A DNA stretch of 64,000 bases from Tanypteryx hageni (taxonomy: Eukaryota; Arthropoda; Insecta; Odonata; Petaluridae), in the NCBI GenBank assembly GCA_028673005.1, contig CM054117.1:372001-436000 (forward strand). The letters are read 5' to 3'. The notes below the pieces were generated by a model. It worked only from the letters and a program-made list of their open reading frames with translations, was not told the origin of the DNA and ran no database searches. The position numbers and the translations under genes are program-made. The first letter of the stretch is position 1; each line of letters begins with the position of its first letter. Below, piece after piece: positions 33,430 to 46,074 of this stretch.

Positions 33430-35645
33430 TGTATACGCCGGCCCATCAACATCTCTGCCGGGCTTCTACCAGTGGAAGTGCTAGGAGTGGTTCTCAATGT
33501 AAGCAAGACATTTGCCAACTGCAGCTTCCATTCTGCTGGTGGTAGCTTTTTTAGACAGTTTTTTAAGGTCTGCACCACCCTTTCTGCTTTGCCATTTGAT
33601 GTAGGGTGATAAGGTGCAGCTTTAAGATGGATAATGCAATTCTTTCTGACAAAACTAAGAAATTCATCCGACCTGAAGGCTGGTCCATTGTCAGTTACCA
33701 GCTGGTCAGGAATGCCATGGGTGGCAAACCATCTTCTAAGGCAATTGATGGTGGTTAAGGAGCTCATGGACCCTTTTGTCTCCTCGACTTCTATCCATTT
33801 TGAGTATGCATCCACCAGCACTAGAAATGTATGGCCATGGGTTGGTCCTGCAAAATCAAGGTGAAGGCACGACCATGGCTTTTCTGGAACACTCCAAGGG
33901 ATGACAGGTGCCCTCCTTGGATCTGGCCGCATCTCACAGCACCTAGGGCAAGACAATACCAACTCTTCAATGTCCTTATCAAGGCCAGGCCACCAGACAT
34001 AACTCTGTGCCAATGCCTTAGTGCGGACGACTCCCCGATGCACCTTATGTAGAAGCTGCATCACATTCCCTCTCAGCTTCTCTGGGATCACGACCCTGCT
34101 ACCCCGGAGGACGCATCCCTTATGAACCGTGAAAGTGCCTGCTGGCTCTCTGAAGAAAAGCTTTGCCTCCTTGGATCTGGAGGGAGCACTCCACCTTCGA
34201 AGTAGCCCCTCTCGCACCTCTGCCAACAGTTTGTCATCACTGGTGGCTTCTGCTACAGCCCCAGCTGTCAATGGTGAGTCCAATGGAGCTTCTTCTAGGA
34301 GCATCACACCTGCTGGCTCAGGGAAAATTGTCTCATCATCTACCTCCTTGCAGTCAAATGGAAGGCGACTGAAAAAATCTGCATTTGCATGCTGCTTCCC
34401 TGGGCGGTATGACAATTTAAAATCATAATTAGATAGCATTAAGGACCAGCGAAGCATCCGTGGAGACAAGACATCTGATATGGGCTTTCCTGGCTTAAAA
34501 ATTCCTAACAGGGGCTTGTGGTCTGTTATAATCTCAAAAGTGCGCCCCAACAAATACATACGAAATTTCATAATCCCAAATATAATAGCCAGTGCCTCTT
34601 TGTCCAATTGCGAGTAATTTTTCTCACTTCCTCTAAGAGTTTTTGAGGCATATGCCACTGGTCTCTCCTGGTTATCACTATACACATGAGACAACACTGC
34701 CCCAACTCCATATGGTGAGGCATCACATGACACCGTTATAGGGCACTTAGGGGAGTAATGTGCAAGCACTGCACCTGAAGTCATAATAGACTTAGCATAA
34801 GTAATGCAGGCCTCTTCCTTTTCTGTCCATCTCCATTGGACACCTTCACCTAGCAACGCATATAAAGGAGCAAACCTAGTGGCCTTCTGAGGGAAGAATC
34901 TATCATAATAATTTATATAGCCCAGGTAGGCTTGAAGTTCAGCCACATTTGTTGGGGATGAAGCCTCTAGTAATGCTTTCACTTTACTATCCGTTGGCCT
35001 AATGCCATCTGCTGAAACTAAATATCCCACAAATTCCAAACTTCTAGCAGAAAATTGGCATTTACTCAGCCTTAACCGAAAACCTGCCCCCCTTAATCTT
35101 TCTAATACTCCTCTAACTCGATGCCATAGCTAGCCCTCTGATGATGCTTGACATAGAACATCATCCATATATACAATTACTCCCTCCAGGCCAGCAAGGA
35201 TAGTTTCCATGGTACATTGAAAAATTGCAGGAGAAGAGGAGAGCCCTGGGGGCAACCGAAGCATTCTGTACAACCCCCTATGGGTATTAAGAGTTAACAC
35301 CCGTGACTTTTCCTCATCCACCGAAACCTGCATAAAGGCTTCAGATAAGTCAAACTTGGTAAACCATTTGCCTCCTGCCAATTTACTTAAAAGCTCGCCC
35401 ACAGTTGGGAGTGGGTAAATCTGTCTCATGCATTGCGGATTTATTGTGGAGCTGTAGTCACCACAAATTCTAATGGTTTTGTTACGCTTGACTACATTTA
35501 CAGTAGGGGTGGCCCACTCTGAAAAATCAACCCTCTCTAGGATGCCCTTCTTCACCATCCTATCTATTTCCTCACTCACTTTCTCAACCATTGCGAGTGG
35601 AACCGGCCTAGCTCGGCGAAAAACAGGATTCGCGTCAACTCGCAA
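33396..35645 (-). pseudogene. Gypsy B pol: reverse transcriptase, RNase H, integrase
   Basis: From 35645 the frame shows ILERVDFSEWATPTVNVVK, FTKFDLSEAFMQVSVDEE and catalytic YMDDVLCQ. A single TAG at 35130-35132 interrupts it, then the same frame continues FVGYLVSADGI, the RNase H region (VSCDASPYGVGAVLSH, ITDHKPLLGIF), and the integrase zinc finger and core (LHLDFAGP, VTDNGPAF, HPTSNGKAERVV, the D,D,E triad). It loses frame at about 33430. Function would be copying and integrating the element. One nonsense mutation and one frameshift inactivate it. Confidence 0.9.
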
Positions 35646-35737
35646 CTGAACTCGCGCGGGGGGACCCGTGTATTTTCCTAAGGCAGATTCGAAAACATCC
35701 CTAAAGTTTGAAATTTGGGGTGGTAAGTTGGACTGCT

Positions 35738-36443
35738 CTACGGAGTCACTCCCTGAAATTTGACACCCAAATGCTCAAACCAATTACGGCCCATCAGGCT
35801 TGGACCATCTCCTGCCATCACCACCAAAGGGAGTTTTGCCTGACGCGGAGGCAAACACACACTGACCAAAATTTCACCCCTAACAGGCAATTCTTCTTTT
35901 GACCAGGTATTTAGCATTACGGTTGGCTTAGTTAGAGAGGGGTATGTGCCTGAACATGGAGTTGTAAGTTTCTCCCCCAATTAAAGAAAATCCTGCACCG
36001 GAATCCACCTCCATCGACATGGATTTTCCCTCAGCCCACACAGTCACATTCATCGGCGGCGGTGCAGGAGCCGACGGTATGTGGAAAAGCAATGAATGCA
36101 ACCTTTCACTACCGTCCCCCTCATTTTTATTCGGTGCCGAGCCCGCTAGGCCTAAATTATGCGTGGCTGACCTACGCTGCCCGCGAAAACGGTTTCCTTA
36201 ATGTGGCCTCGAATTCTGGAGCGATCCACCGCCTCCCGGCCGTCCGCTCACGTTAGCACTGGGTTGCCTTTTTTTCTTGAAACAGGCCCTGTCGATATGG
36301 CCTACCTTTCTACAGTACCTGCAGATTGTCCTTTTATAGACGCACGAGGCCGCATTATGCGGTCCTTCGCAGCGATAACATGGTCCCTCAACCGGCGGCT
36401 GGGATGGCGGTCCTCTATACCTGCCCTCCCCTTTATGCTGCAT
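35738..36443 (-). pseudogene. Gypsy B late gag and protease
   Basis: 36443-36198 encodes nucleocapsid knuckles CYRCEGPHNAASC and CRYCRKVGHIDRAC. Between 36130 and 35990 another frame carries MEVDSGAGFSLIGG, the aspartic protease active site. 35980-35738 carries GPSLMGRNWFEHLGVKF, the distal protease motif. Frameshifts separate the pieces. Upstream gag is absent, since the frame begins inside the LTR-gag deletion junction. Confidence 0.85.
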
Positions 36444-36585
36444 ACCACGTTACAACTGCTTGCTCACTGAGAATCAAGAAAGTGGCAAAAAACAAACAAA
36501 CATCTCCGTGCAAAACAAATAAACAAAACATGAAATGCGGCCCTATACATAATAATTAAAATACAATAAATGAATACATAACAGT

Positions 36586-37524
36586 ATGAAGAGAGACATA
36601 GAAGATTACATAAGGTCATGTGAGAAGTGTCAAAACAATAAACTCACGCGAAAGAAAACGAAAATGCCAATGGAGATTACCACTACTCCAGGAAGTGTAT
36701 TCGAAAAGTGTTGTCTCGATATAGTGGGACCCTTGCCTACTTAAGAGGACGGAAACAAATATCTTCTCACCTTTCAAGACGAATTATCGAAGTTCACGGA
36801 AGCTATACCATTAAAGGAGCAAGACGCGGCTACGGTTGCGCGAGCGTTCGTGAATAAAATTATTTTGAATTTTGGTGCACCTCAGTCAATACTTACCGAT
36901 CAAGGAAGTAACTTTATGAGTGACGTATTCAAAAACACCTGTAGACTTTTAGGTATAAAGAAATTAGAAACTACTGCATACCATCCTCAGACGAATGGAG
37001 CTTTAGAGAGAAGTCATCGGACGCTAGTGGAGTTTTTACGCCATTTCAACGCAGTTGATCAAGTAAATTGGCCAGAATGGATTCCCTATGCCATTTTTGT
37101 TTTTAACACCACTCCGCATTGCGCCACTGGGTTCACACCTCATGAACTAATTTTTGGAAGGAGAGCAAATATACCAGGAATGTTACAGAAGGATCCCGAT
37201 GAATGTATGCATACCTACGATGATTTTTTGAAGGTGCTGCGCGGAAGAATGCAAAGCGGACATATAAAAGCACGGGAAACACTAATCTCGGTAAAAGAGA
37301 AAAGTAAGATAAATTACGATAAGTCTGCAAACGAGCTGTTATTTAGAGAAATGGATCAAGTTCTCTTGTTTGATGAATCTGTACGACGAGGGCACCCAAA
37401 AAAATTATCTTCGCACTGGATCGGCCCATATGAGGTGATAGGAGTTCACGGGGTGAAACTTACCATAAGGCGAAAAGGAAAAGAGATACGAGTCCATGCA
37501 AATCGCCTAAAACTTTTTTATTAA
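36586..37524 (+). pseudogene. Gypsy A integrase
   Basis: Starts in the integrase zinc finger (YIRSCEKCQ), then CCLDIVGPLPT (first catalytic Asp). A TAA follows at about 36741, then ILTDQGSNFMSDVF (second Asp) and YHPQTNGALERSH (Glu). The C-terminal domain has HWIGPYEVIGVHG and RVHANRLKLFY before the stop. The 5' half of the zinc finger and all RNase H were lost at the Gypsy B junction. One internal stop is seen. Confidence 0.88.
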
Positions 37525-37581
37525 CCTTTGCAGAGAGATTAATAAACCAAACTAACTACATTATATTGACACTTAAGGGAC

Positions 37582-37857
37582 ATGAGTGTATTCATAAACT
37601 GTCGAATGGCTATAGAAGAAGTCAGTCACAAAACCGAGATATTAATTGATGCAATTGTGAATTCACAAAAGGGGCTGTTGCAACCTTAGATTATTACCCC
37701 CGAAGGGATAATTGATCTGTTAAAGAATGGCCAAATCGACATACCGAAGGATCTCTCCCTACCTTTTCCTTTAAGTGTGGATTACAGTAATGTATTGTTA
37801 AGGTTGCAAACATTTGATGTATTTGTTTATAATAATGTAATGTATAATAATAATTTT
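37582..37857 (+). pseudogene. Env-like remnant of Gypsy A (baculovirus F/errantivirus type)
   Basis: Downstream of integrase a frame reads VSHKTEILIDAIVNSQKG, a TAG at about 37690, then the pattern L-P-F-P-L-S-V-D-Y and VLLRLQTFDVFVYNN. The spacing of these phrases resembles part of the Env of gypsy-type errantiviruses, itself related to baculovirus F proteins. Signal peptide, fusion peptide and transmembrane parts are absent. The fragment ends where fold-back repeat sequence begins, and it contains a stop, so it is a relic. Confidence 0.55.
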
Positions 37858-40740
37858 AGCTTCGTAGCACATTCGATAATACATAAACCTCAAAAATATG
37901 TTTAAACATTTGCGAATTTTTAGCGGTCGAATTTTTGAACCTTTTCAAAATTTTCTTTTTTATAAGTATAATTTTCTACAAAATGATTTCAAAAACTCGA
38001 ATCTACAGCATATAGTTTTCAGGATAAAAATTATTAAACTTTAATGTTCAAATGGGGTTAAAACCACCCCTAAAAATTAACAATTTTAAAAAATTTGATT
38101 TTTATAGTTAGTTATAAGGAAAATTATATAATCTTGCAAAATTTCAGCTTCCTAAACTTATTAGATTGGTCTACACACTGGCTTTCGTTTTCCCATGCTA
38201 ACTTATGGGAGATATTCCGGGGTCTCTGGAGTCGAACCCAAGACACTGTAAGCAAAAGTGACAATAATTCCTAATAGATATTGCGGCCATCTAGCAACAC
38301 TGAAAATTTCATTTTTCTAGCTTACCGGCAAGAGCACATAATTAATTTACAAAAATGGCGCAATGCTTTTCTTATGGGAAAAAACGCAACTTTCGGAATT
38401 TCTGGAGTCGAACTCATGTCACTTAGGTAAGAATTCTCATTTTATCTGTAGGTTTCTCCATCATATCTACAAAAACTAAAACTTTCAGCTCTCTAGCTCT
38501 TGTAGTTTGGGCTGGACATTATTATCCTCCTATATATCATCATTATATACTTATAGACGTTTCTTACAGACGAGGAGGAGGAGGATATAGGAGGATACTA
38601 ATGTTTAAGTACTTCCAGATGAGCTGGAGATTCGAAATTTTTTTCTTAGGTAGGATTATGGGCAAAACCGACCAAAAAAAAAACGAAAATCTCTAAAAAG
38701 TGCAACAATGCGGCCGCTAAAAATTCGCAATTGTTAAAACAAATTTTCAAGGTTTATATATTTCCGCATTTGCTACGGAGTTCAATTTCTTTAAAGTAGA
38801 ATTCGTAAAAAAACGAAATAGGGATTATACAAATTTTGATATTTTAATTTGTTTGGCAGTTAAAAATTCTTAAAGTTTAAAAAAATAGATAACTGTTTAG
38901 ATATAACGGGATGAGCTAGGAAGCTGAAATCTTCAAGTTATGTACAAAGTAGTGCATTTGCACAAATAAACATTTGAATCTCTCCGTAAACATATTGCGG
39001 CGGCCGTTAAAAATTATTTAAATTTGAACAATTGAAAAAATATTATTTCACTTCTAGAAGTACTACAACTTTAAAATTTGCCAGAAATGTGTAGCATTAG
39101 TACCCCATAATAAAGAAAGTATAAAATTCTTAAAATTGCAAAGTTTTGTAATTGTTTTAATCAATTATTTTTACATAAGGGAAAAACGAAAATCGCTCCG
39201 GAGGTGAAATATTTAGAATTAAAAAATTTATTGTAATGATGAAATATGAAAAATGAATGTTTTTTAATTTTGAGATAATATGCTTGCAAGCACCAACTAC
39301 TAGTCATTATATATCGATGTTTCTTACAGAGGAGGATATAACATACTAGTAGAAGGTGCTTGCATACTGCAAGCATTTAATCTCACCTTGAAAAAAATAT
39401 TAATTTTTCAGAGAGATATTTCATCATAAGAAATATTCCTCTAATTCTAAAGATTTCTCCTCTGTACGGGTTTTCGTTTTTTCATTATGGAACATTAATG
39501 GAGTAAAACAAAAACTACTTTTTGCAATTTTCGAAATATTATACTTTTTGACCATTGATTTAATAATGCCACAAATTTCTGCCAAATTTAAAATTTATAT
39601 TACAATTAGAAGTGAAATAACATTTATGTAATTGTTTCAATTTAAATAATTTTTAACGGCCAAAATAACAATTTTATTGATAAATTGAAATGTGTATTCG
39701 TTTACATGAACTAAACTCTAAATAATTTAAAAATTTCATCTCCCTAACTTGCGGCGTAGTGTCTAAGCATTTAGCTAATTGTTTAAATTTTAAGAATTTT
39801 TTACTGCCAAACAAATAAACATATCAAAATTTCTATAATCCCTCTTTCGTTTTTTTACAAATCCTAAATCTAAAAAAAGTTCAGCTCCGTAGCACATTCG
39901 GAAATACATAAGCCTTGAAAATTTGTTTAAACAATTGCGAATTTTTAGCATCCGCATTGTTGCACTTTTTCATGATTTTCGTTTTTTCTAGTTGGTTTTG
40001 CACTAAATACTACCTAAGGAAAAATTTCGAATCTACAGCTCATCTAGAAGTGCCTAAACATTAGTATCCTCCTGTTATATGTATGTTATATCCTCCTCTG
40101 TAAGGAATGTCTATATATAATGATAACATATAGGAGGATACTAATTTTAGGCACTTCCAGATGAGCTGGAGATTCCAATTAAGAAATGTTTATATATAAT
40201 GTGCTACGAAGCTAAAATATTTACTAGAGTTAGGATTTGTAAAAAAAACCAAATAGGGATTATACAAATTTTGATATTTTAATTTGTTTGGCAGTTAAAA
40301 ATTCATTTTTAAAAAATAGGTAAATATTTAGATACTATGGGGCGAGTTATGGATCTGAAATTTTTAAATTATTTAGTTTCGTGTATATAAACGGATATGC
40401 ATTTCAACGTATTCATGAAATCGTTATTGCGGCCTTTAAAAATAATTTAAATTTAAATAATTAGATAAATGTTATTTCTATTCTAATTGTGCTATAAATT
40501 TAAAATTTGGCAGAAATGTGTGGAATTATTAACCCAATGTGGGAAAAGTATAATATTCCTAAAATTGCAAAAATTAGTGATTGTTTTACTCCATTATTGT
40601 TCCATTATGAAAAAATGAAAACCTGTCCAGAGGAGAAATATTTAGAATTAAAAAAATATTTGAAATGATGAAATACCTGTCTGAGAAATAAATGTCTTTT
40701 CAAGGTGAGTTGAAATCCTTGCAGTATGCAAGCACCTTCT
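37858..40740. repeat. Fold-back array: alternating inverted units of about 0.7 kb
   Basis: A diverged unit (about 37858-38530) is followed by inverted (38577-39305), forward (39345-40072) and inverted (40130-40735) copies of the unit seen at 23521-24324. Each unit carries AACGGCC, CACATTCGGAAATA and ACATTAGTATCCTCC phrases. Units meet head-to-head or tail-to-tail at short spacers containing CATTATATA...GACGTTTC and GAGGAGGAT. Such symmetry can form long hairpins. No protein is encoded. Confidence 0.75.
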
Positions 40741-40790
40741 ACTAGTTTAATATATTAATATAGTCAAGTTATAATTAAACTTAAACTTAC

Positions 40791-40923
40791 CCGTGCAGTT
40801 AATTTCTTTTGCCACTTCCTCCCACACCTTTGGTTTCAAGTCCTGGTTGTTTTAAGAACTTTGTGTCATATCCCACAAGCTTGGCCGCAGGGACATTGCA
40901 CTAATTATCTTTTTGTTATCCAT
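40791..40923 (-). pseudogene. Harbinger MADF-BESS protein, exon 1
   Basis: ATG at 40923 starts MDNKKIISAMSLRPSLWD, the N-terminal half of a MADF domain, followed by a TAA and LKPKVWEEVAKEINCT. It ends at a GTAAGT donor (40790-40785). Its 133 bases leave one base over, which joins the exon at 21541 in frame. It is the same gene as 20938-21541. Confidence 0.75.
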
Positions 40924-41215
40924 CGATGCACAATGACCAATGACAGTGAAACCAAAGCAGAGTCTGTTAGTCATCCCAGCCGGGATGCGAGCGTCTCAAT
41001 CTAGCATGAGGTCAATGCAAACTCGCTGAGTCACAACTACACGAAAGCTTCGACAAAGACTGTCTCCTTGCAAGTTTGGAGACGGTCTCATCTCGGCCTG
41101 TCTCCACTTGCCGCATCTCAACTCATCTCACTCAGTATGGCCAGCCTCATATGAAAAGTATTGCTTTGTCTCCAGTTGTCTCGTCTTGCCGTGTCACGGT
41201 TCATCTCGAGGCGTT

Positions 41216-41859
41216 CGGTGCATCCGTGTTAGAACATTTTGTGGAATTTACTGATTTGAGTGCTGATAGAAAGGCAAACACTCTGTTCATCCATCTTGAA
41301 AATCAGCTAGATAGATTTGTTTGTGGTAAAAAGTTGGTGGGTCTGGGCTATGATGGCACTGCTGTAATGGCAGGAGAGCTCAGTGGCCTGCAGGCAGAGG
41401 TGAAGGAGAAATACCCTTGCGCTTTATTTGTTCATTGCTTGGCGCATCGTCTCAATCTGTTCCTCAAGCAAGTGTTCAAGCAGATCAGCACATCTAGAGT
41501 GTTCTTCCTGACTTTGAATGAGTATGCAGCATTCTTCTCCAATTCTCCTAAAAGAAGGCAATTGCTTGATTTAATGGTTCGCAAGGGATTTCCTAGAGTC
41601 ATCATAGTACGTTGGTGTTTTCAATTGCGACTTGTAAACACTGTGCATGATTACCATGATTCATTGATTAAACTATTTGAAACAATTAGAGATAATTCTG
41701 ATGGTTAGGATGATGAGTTCCTTACCAAGTGCCAGGGTCATCTTCGTAATTTAACAGACTTAGATTTTTTATTTCAATTGGAAATTCACTACATAATTTT
41801 TTCCCATACTGATGTTATGTTAGATGTGCTTCAGAAGCGTGATATAGATATAACACCAT
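41216..41859 (+). pseudogene. hAT (ZMYM1 type) transposase, central part
   Basis: Continues the protein interrupted at 20393: VLEHFVEFTDLSADRKAN, GLGYDGTAVMAGELSGLQ, FVHCLAHRLNLFLKQV. The frame runs to a stop at 41706-41708, and homologous sequence continues to 41859 (LDVLQKRDIDITP). CAHRLNL-type motifs are characteristic of DUF4371 hAT proteins. It ends exactly at the MITE at 41860. Confidence 0.85.
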
Positions 41860-42166
41860 GGGTCGAGTGAATAAAAATTAAGCAAATGCTTAAAGCAAAC
41901 AGTAAAAGCAAAAGCATTTGCTAAAAGCATAAGCAAATGCTAAAAGAATTTGCTTCATATTGAGTGAATAAAAGTTTGCTTTTGCTTATATGCATTTGAT
42001 ACTTAGTTTTAAGCAAATGCTTAAATTTTACAGAAGAAAGCAACTCATCTTTCACTAGTTTTTGTTTACATTTAAAGCTTTACATAGTTGAATTTCAAAC
42101 TAAAAACATAAATATATTGGGTAATATTTTTTAAAAAGTTAATCAATAATCTTTTAATTATAACAA

Positions 42167-44670
42167 CAACAACAACGCACCATGATGCTTTCCCTTGTGG
42201 GGTAAGCCGTGCCATATGTCTGCCTGTTACCAACCCATCACCTTCCTCCGCACACTTCTATCCTTGCACACTTCTTTTGCTTCACTTACACTCATACACT
42301 GAGTCTCACATTTCCTTTTATTCCTCATACTTTTCACATCCCTTTTTCTCAGAGTCTCACTAACCACATCCAACCAAATCTTGCGCGGTCTGCCCCTCCC
42401 TCTCTCGCCATTCTCTCTTCCTTCATATATTTGTTTGGTGATTCTACACTTCTCCATTATTTCTACATGCCCAAACCACCTCAGCACACCTCTCTCATAC
42501 AGATCTGTCACACTAGCTTTCATACCACATTTGTTCATCATCCAATTATTCCTTACTTTGTCCCTCCTAGATTTTCCACAAACTCTTCTCATGTATCCCA
42601 TCCCAACCGCATTCAAACTACTTTTATGCTTCTCCTGACACACTCATGTTTCACTGCCATACAGCAAGGTAGGCATTAAAACAGTCTTGTATACAGACAT
42701 TTTCGCTTCTTTTGACAACCATTCATTCTTTGCAATCGACCACACACTCCCTGCCACCTTTCTACCAGCATTCACTCTCCTTTTGATTTCCCCATATACT
42801 CGACCATTTTTACTAAACATTCTACCAAGGTATACAAATTCATCCACTACCTCAATCGTTCCACCATTTATGCTAAATTAACAGTCGTTCACCTCATTCT
42901 CCCGATCGAACACAACTACCTTGGTTTTGGACACATTTATCCTAAAGTCCATTCTCACTGTCGTATCATGCAGGCTATCTAACATTCTCTGCAATTCTCC
43001 TGGGTTCTCAGCCATTAACACAGCATCATCAGAATACAAAAGTACACGAACATTCTCTCCACCAACCTTAACACCCACCATATCCATACATGCCTGTCTC
43101 ATACATTTATCCATGAACACATTAAATAACCAGGGATACATGACACATCCTTGTCATACACCTTGCTCAACTCTATAACAATCACTCATCATGCTATTCA
43201 CCCTTACACATGCCCTACTTCCAGTATACACTACCTTTATAGCATTCAGCAACCAACCATTCACTCCATACTCGCTCAGAACATTCCACAGTTGATTATG
43301 ATTCACTCTGTCATATGCTTTCTCTAGATCAACAAATGCACAGTACACTTTCTTTCTTACATCCATGCACTTCTCAACCACTTGCTGTAGGGCAAATATT
43401 TGGTTAGTGCAACCCCTTCTAGGCACTCCCCACATTTTATCCATAGTTACCTTTTGTACTGTTTCAATCAAAACTTTCCCATATACCTTTCCAGGTATAC
43501 TCAGCAAACTAATCGCTCTATAATTCTTACATTCAGTCCTATCTCCCTTACACATAAGCAAATCACCTCCATACTTCAACATCTCTCCCGTTATGCCATC
43601 CACACCTGCAGCTTTTCCATTTTTCAACATATTCACTGCTTTAACTACCTCGTTCTTACTAATCCCCTCAAATTCATTAATATTCACTCCAACAGATTCA
43701 CTCGGATTTTTAGACCCATTCACAACATTTCCATACAACTCTTCAAAATACTTTTTCCAACACTCCCTTACATCACTCTCATTCCACACCATATTACCAT
43801 ACTTTCCTTGAATTCCGCTCACACCCTTACTCACTCCTTGCCTTGCTCTCTTCACCCATTTCCAGAACAACTTCTTATTCCCCTCAAAATCATTCTGCAT
43901 TTTCTCAGCTTCATTCATCCGCAATTGTTCTTTACTCTCTTTCACAATATTTTTTGCAGCTCTCCTTTTCTCTTTATACAATTCATACAGTGCCTTTTGC
44001 TCATTTTCATTCTTAGCAGCAATCATTCTCACTTATGCCTCCTTTTTCTTATTCACAGCCACTTTAACTCTCTCATTCCACCATGCATCACCTCTCATTG
44101 TTCCAACAACTGCAGTCCCACACACCTTAGTAGCACACTGCAAGATAATACTTTTCAATCTGTTCCAAGCCTTCTCCACATTCTCTTCTCTCATTTCCTT
44201 CTTCCATTCACTCTCTTCGGCCATCAGCCTTTCTTTTAGCACACTTTCATATTCCCACCTATTCATTTGCTCTTGCAATCTTTCCACTTTTACTCTAGTT
44301 ATCTTCTCCCCTTTCCTCTTTCTCACAATCCATTTTCTCCCAAGATCTACTCTAGAGATCACTAAATAGTGGTCTGATCCACATTCCGCACCTCTCACAA
44401 CTATCGTATCATTCACATGCTCCCTCAACCGTTCATCATACACAACAAAATCTATCACACTCTTCGCTTCCCCTCTTGTCCATGCATACAAGTGGATTGA
44501 CTTGTGCTTGAACCATGTGTTCGAGACAAACAATCCCATTTCCATACATACATTCACCAAGCTTTCACTATTATCATTCACTCTTGGGTCACCAAATGGT
44601 CCAAGAACCCTTTCCGTGCCTTCTCGTTTTACTCCCACCCATATATCTCCGAGCATAATTACTCTCTCTA
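42167..44670 (-). pseudogene. RTE-type LINE copy B (3' part)
   Basis: Inverted near-identical copy of 6434-8941, with the same 5' break point, the same endonuclease remnant and reverse transcriptase, and the same four in-frame stops. A few differences near the 3' end (for example RRKVMGW instead of WRKVMSW). It ends at the same (TTG)n-type tail. It is the distal part of the 42167-46208 duplicated segment. Confidence 0.9.
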
Positions 44671-45344
44671 TATATGTATAAATTTCACAAAATGTTTTAT
44701 TATTACTTTAAAATACCTTTTTATGATTTACTACCTTTATTATTTTCTAATCTGTGAATAAAAGGTTAAAAAGAATCTTTGTTATGGTTTCTTTTAAGTT
44801 ACAACATTCCTGGTAACCCAAATAGCTTTTTTTTTCATAAGCCATATGCTAAGGTAACAGAAACAGAGGTAGCCTGTTGCTAGGAAATGCGTTTCATGCG
44901 GCAAGCATCTGTGATGCAAATCTACATTCTGTCCCATAGCAGAAGTTAGTTGCTGGTACCATTATGTAATTTTAACAAAAATGGGTAAATGTTGGCAACT
45001 ATTCAATGCAAATAATGAGATAAACATGCTAAATTTTGTATATAGGCTATAAGTTTATATTTGGGGTAGGTTTTTACCCATAATCAGAGTTCAATACTGC
45101 CGATTTTAGCACAAGTCTAACGTAAAAAATATTTACATGAAATTAACAATTTTCTACCAAAAAAGTTAACATTTAACAACAAAAAATTTATTTAATCCAT
45201 TTCACTGCTATATATGTATGCCTCAAACCCATTTACATAAGAAGTAACAAAAAAAATCCAATTATAACATTTTATTTTTTAATGGAGTTTTAACATATTT
45301 CAGGGAATAAAAATATTTTATCTTGATGCAGCTAAAGGGTTAAT

Positions 45345-46074
45345 GCGAACATTCCTTTGCATAAACTGGATAATTCAGCAGTAAGGGAATATTTTTCCAA
45401 GTATATTAAAGGGTCAGGAGATCTATCTTCTCCAGATTGCTTGAGAAAACTTTATCTGCCGAAGTACTGCACAGAAATGAAAAATTACATAAAAATTGAT
45501 TTGAAAGACAAAAAAATAGTTGTTATAGTGGATGAAACATCGGATAGAAAAGGTTGTTGTGTTTTTGCAGTATTGTTTAAAACAGTTGAGCCTACAGTGC
45601 ATCAATAAATCTTCCTTGTATCCTGTAATGTTTTGGAAACTGCAAATGCAACCACATGCTGTCAAGCTATTGTAGATGCCTTGAAAGATTATGATATAGA
45701 ATACGGTAATGTAGTTGGATTTGTATCTGATTCTGCTGCTTACATGATAGCATGTTTTAAGAGTTTAAAAGTGTTGCTCGGAGATAATATTCTTCACTTT
45801 ACATGCTGGCCACATAAAATTAATCTTATTGGAAATATCTTCATTAAGATATTGTATAATTTAAATGAAATAGTGAATAAAACTAAAATCGCATTCATTA
45901 ATTAACGAAAATTAAGATCATCCTATGCACATTTTCTTCAGGACAATTATCCTAATCTCCCAGCAACGCTTTTTCCAACTCCAATAATCACTCTATGGAA
46001 TTCTTGGTTTTTAAGTATAAAATACTTAAACAATTATTTGGAACCTTTAACCCTTCAGTGACGGGAGGCATTTA
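45345..46074 (+). pseudogene. hAT transposase relic (copy 2, retains DETSD)
   Basis: Same sequence as copy 1 at 5177-5790 but with about 120 bases more: VVIVDETSDRKGCCVFAVLF and FLVSCNVLETANATTCC are present. It continues through FVSDSAAYMIACFKS, LHFTCWPHKINL and, after a stop, RKLRSSYAHFLQDNYPNLP to NNYLEP, ending at the piggyBac TTAA. The stop after PTVHQ and one after AFIN show it is inactive. Confidence 0.8.

Larger units (their letters stand above)
32431..36583 (-). mobile_element. Gypsy element B, antisense, internally deleted
   Basis: A Ty3/Gypsy element in minus orientation. The 3' LTR is about 253 bp (32431-32683), starts TGTTATGTATTCAT on the minus strand, and is preceded by a polypurine tract AAAAGGGGGAGGAG. 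The 5' LTR at 36446-36583 keeps only its first 138 bp and is fused to late gag, so the primer site and early gag are deleted. Gag zinc knuckles, protease, reverse transcriptase, RNase H and integrase follow in order. No clear target duplication flanks it, and Gypsy A sequence is missing at the site. Confidence 0.85.
24325..37857 (+). mobile_element. Gypsy element A (errantivirus-like), fragmented
   Basis: Three + strand blocks belong together: gag-protease-early pol at 24325-25874, N-terminal reverse transcriptase at 32087-32430, and integrase plus env-like remnant at 36584-37857. The virus-like element separates the first two, with a clean target duplication. Gypsy element B separates the last two, where the rest of the reverse transcriptase and the RNase H region have been lost. 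No LTR was identified at either end; both ends abut fold-back repeats. The env-like remnant suggests an errantivirus-type lineage. Confidence 0.8.
20399..41221. mobile_element. PIF/Harbinger element, 5.5 kb or less, expanded to 20.8 kb by nested insertions
   Basis: The left end GGTGCACTGAACATCTCGAG and the inverted right end (GATGCACCGAACGCCTCGAG on the minus strand) are similar TIRs. Similarity continues inward through a region rich in GAGAC/GACGAG. The sequence outside both ends is the same hAT transposase gene. The element contains a DDE transposase on + and a MADF-BESS gene on -, the usual two-gene layout of PIF/Harbinger. Between about 23520 and 40740 it is occupied by fold-back repeats and LTR elements. 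I could not identify a clean 3-bp target duplication. Confidence 0.7.
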
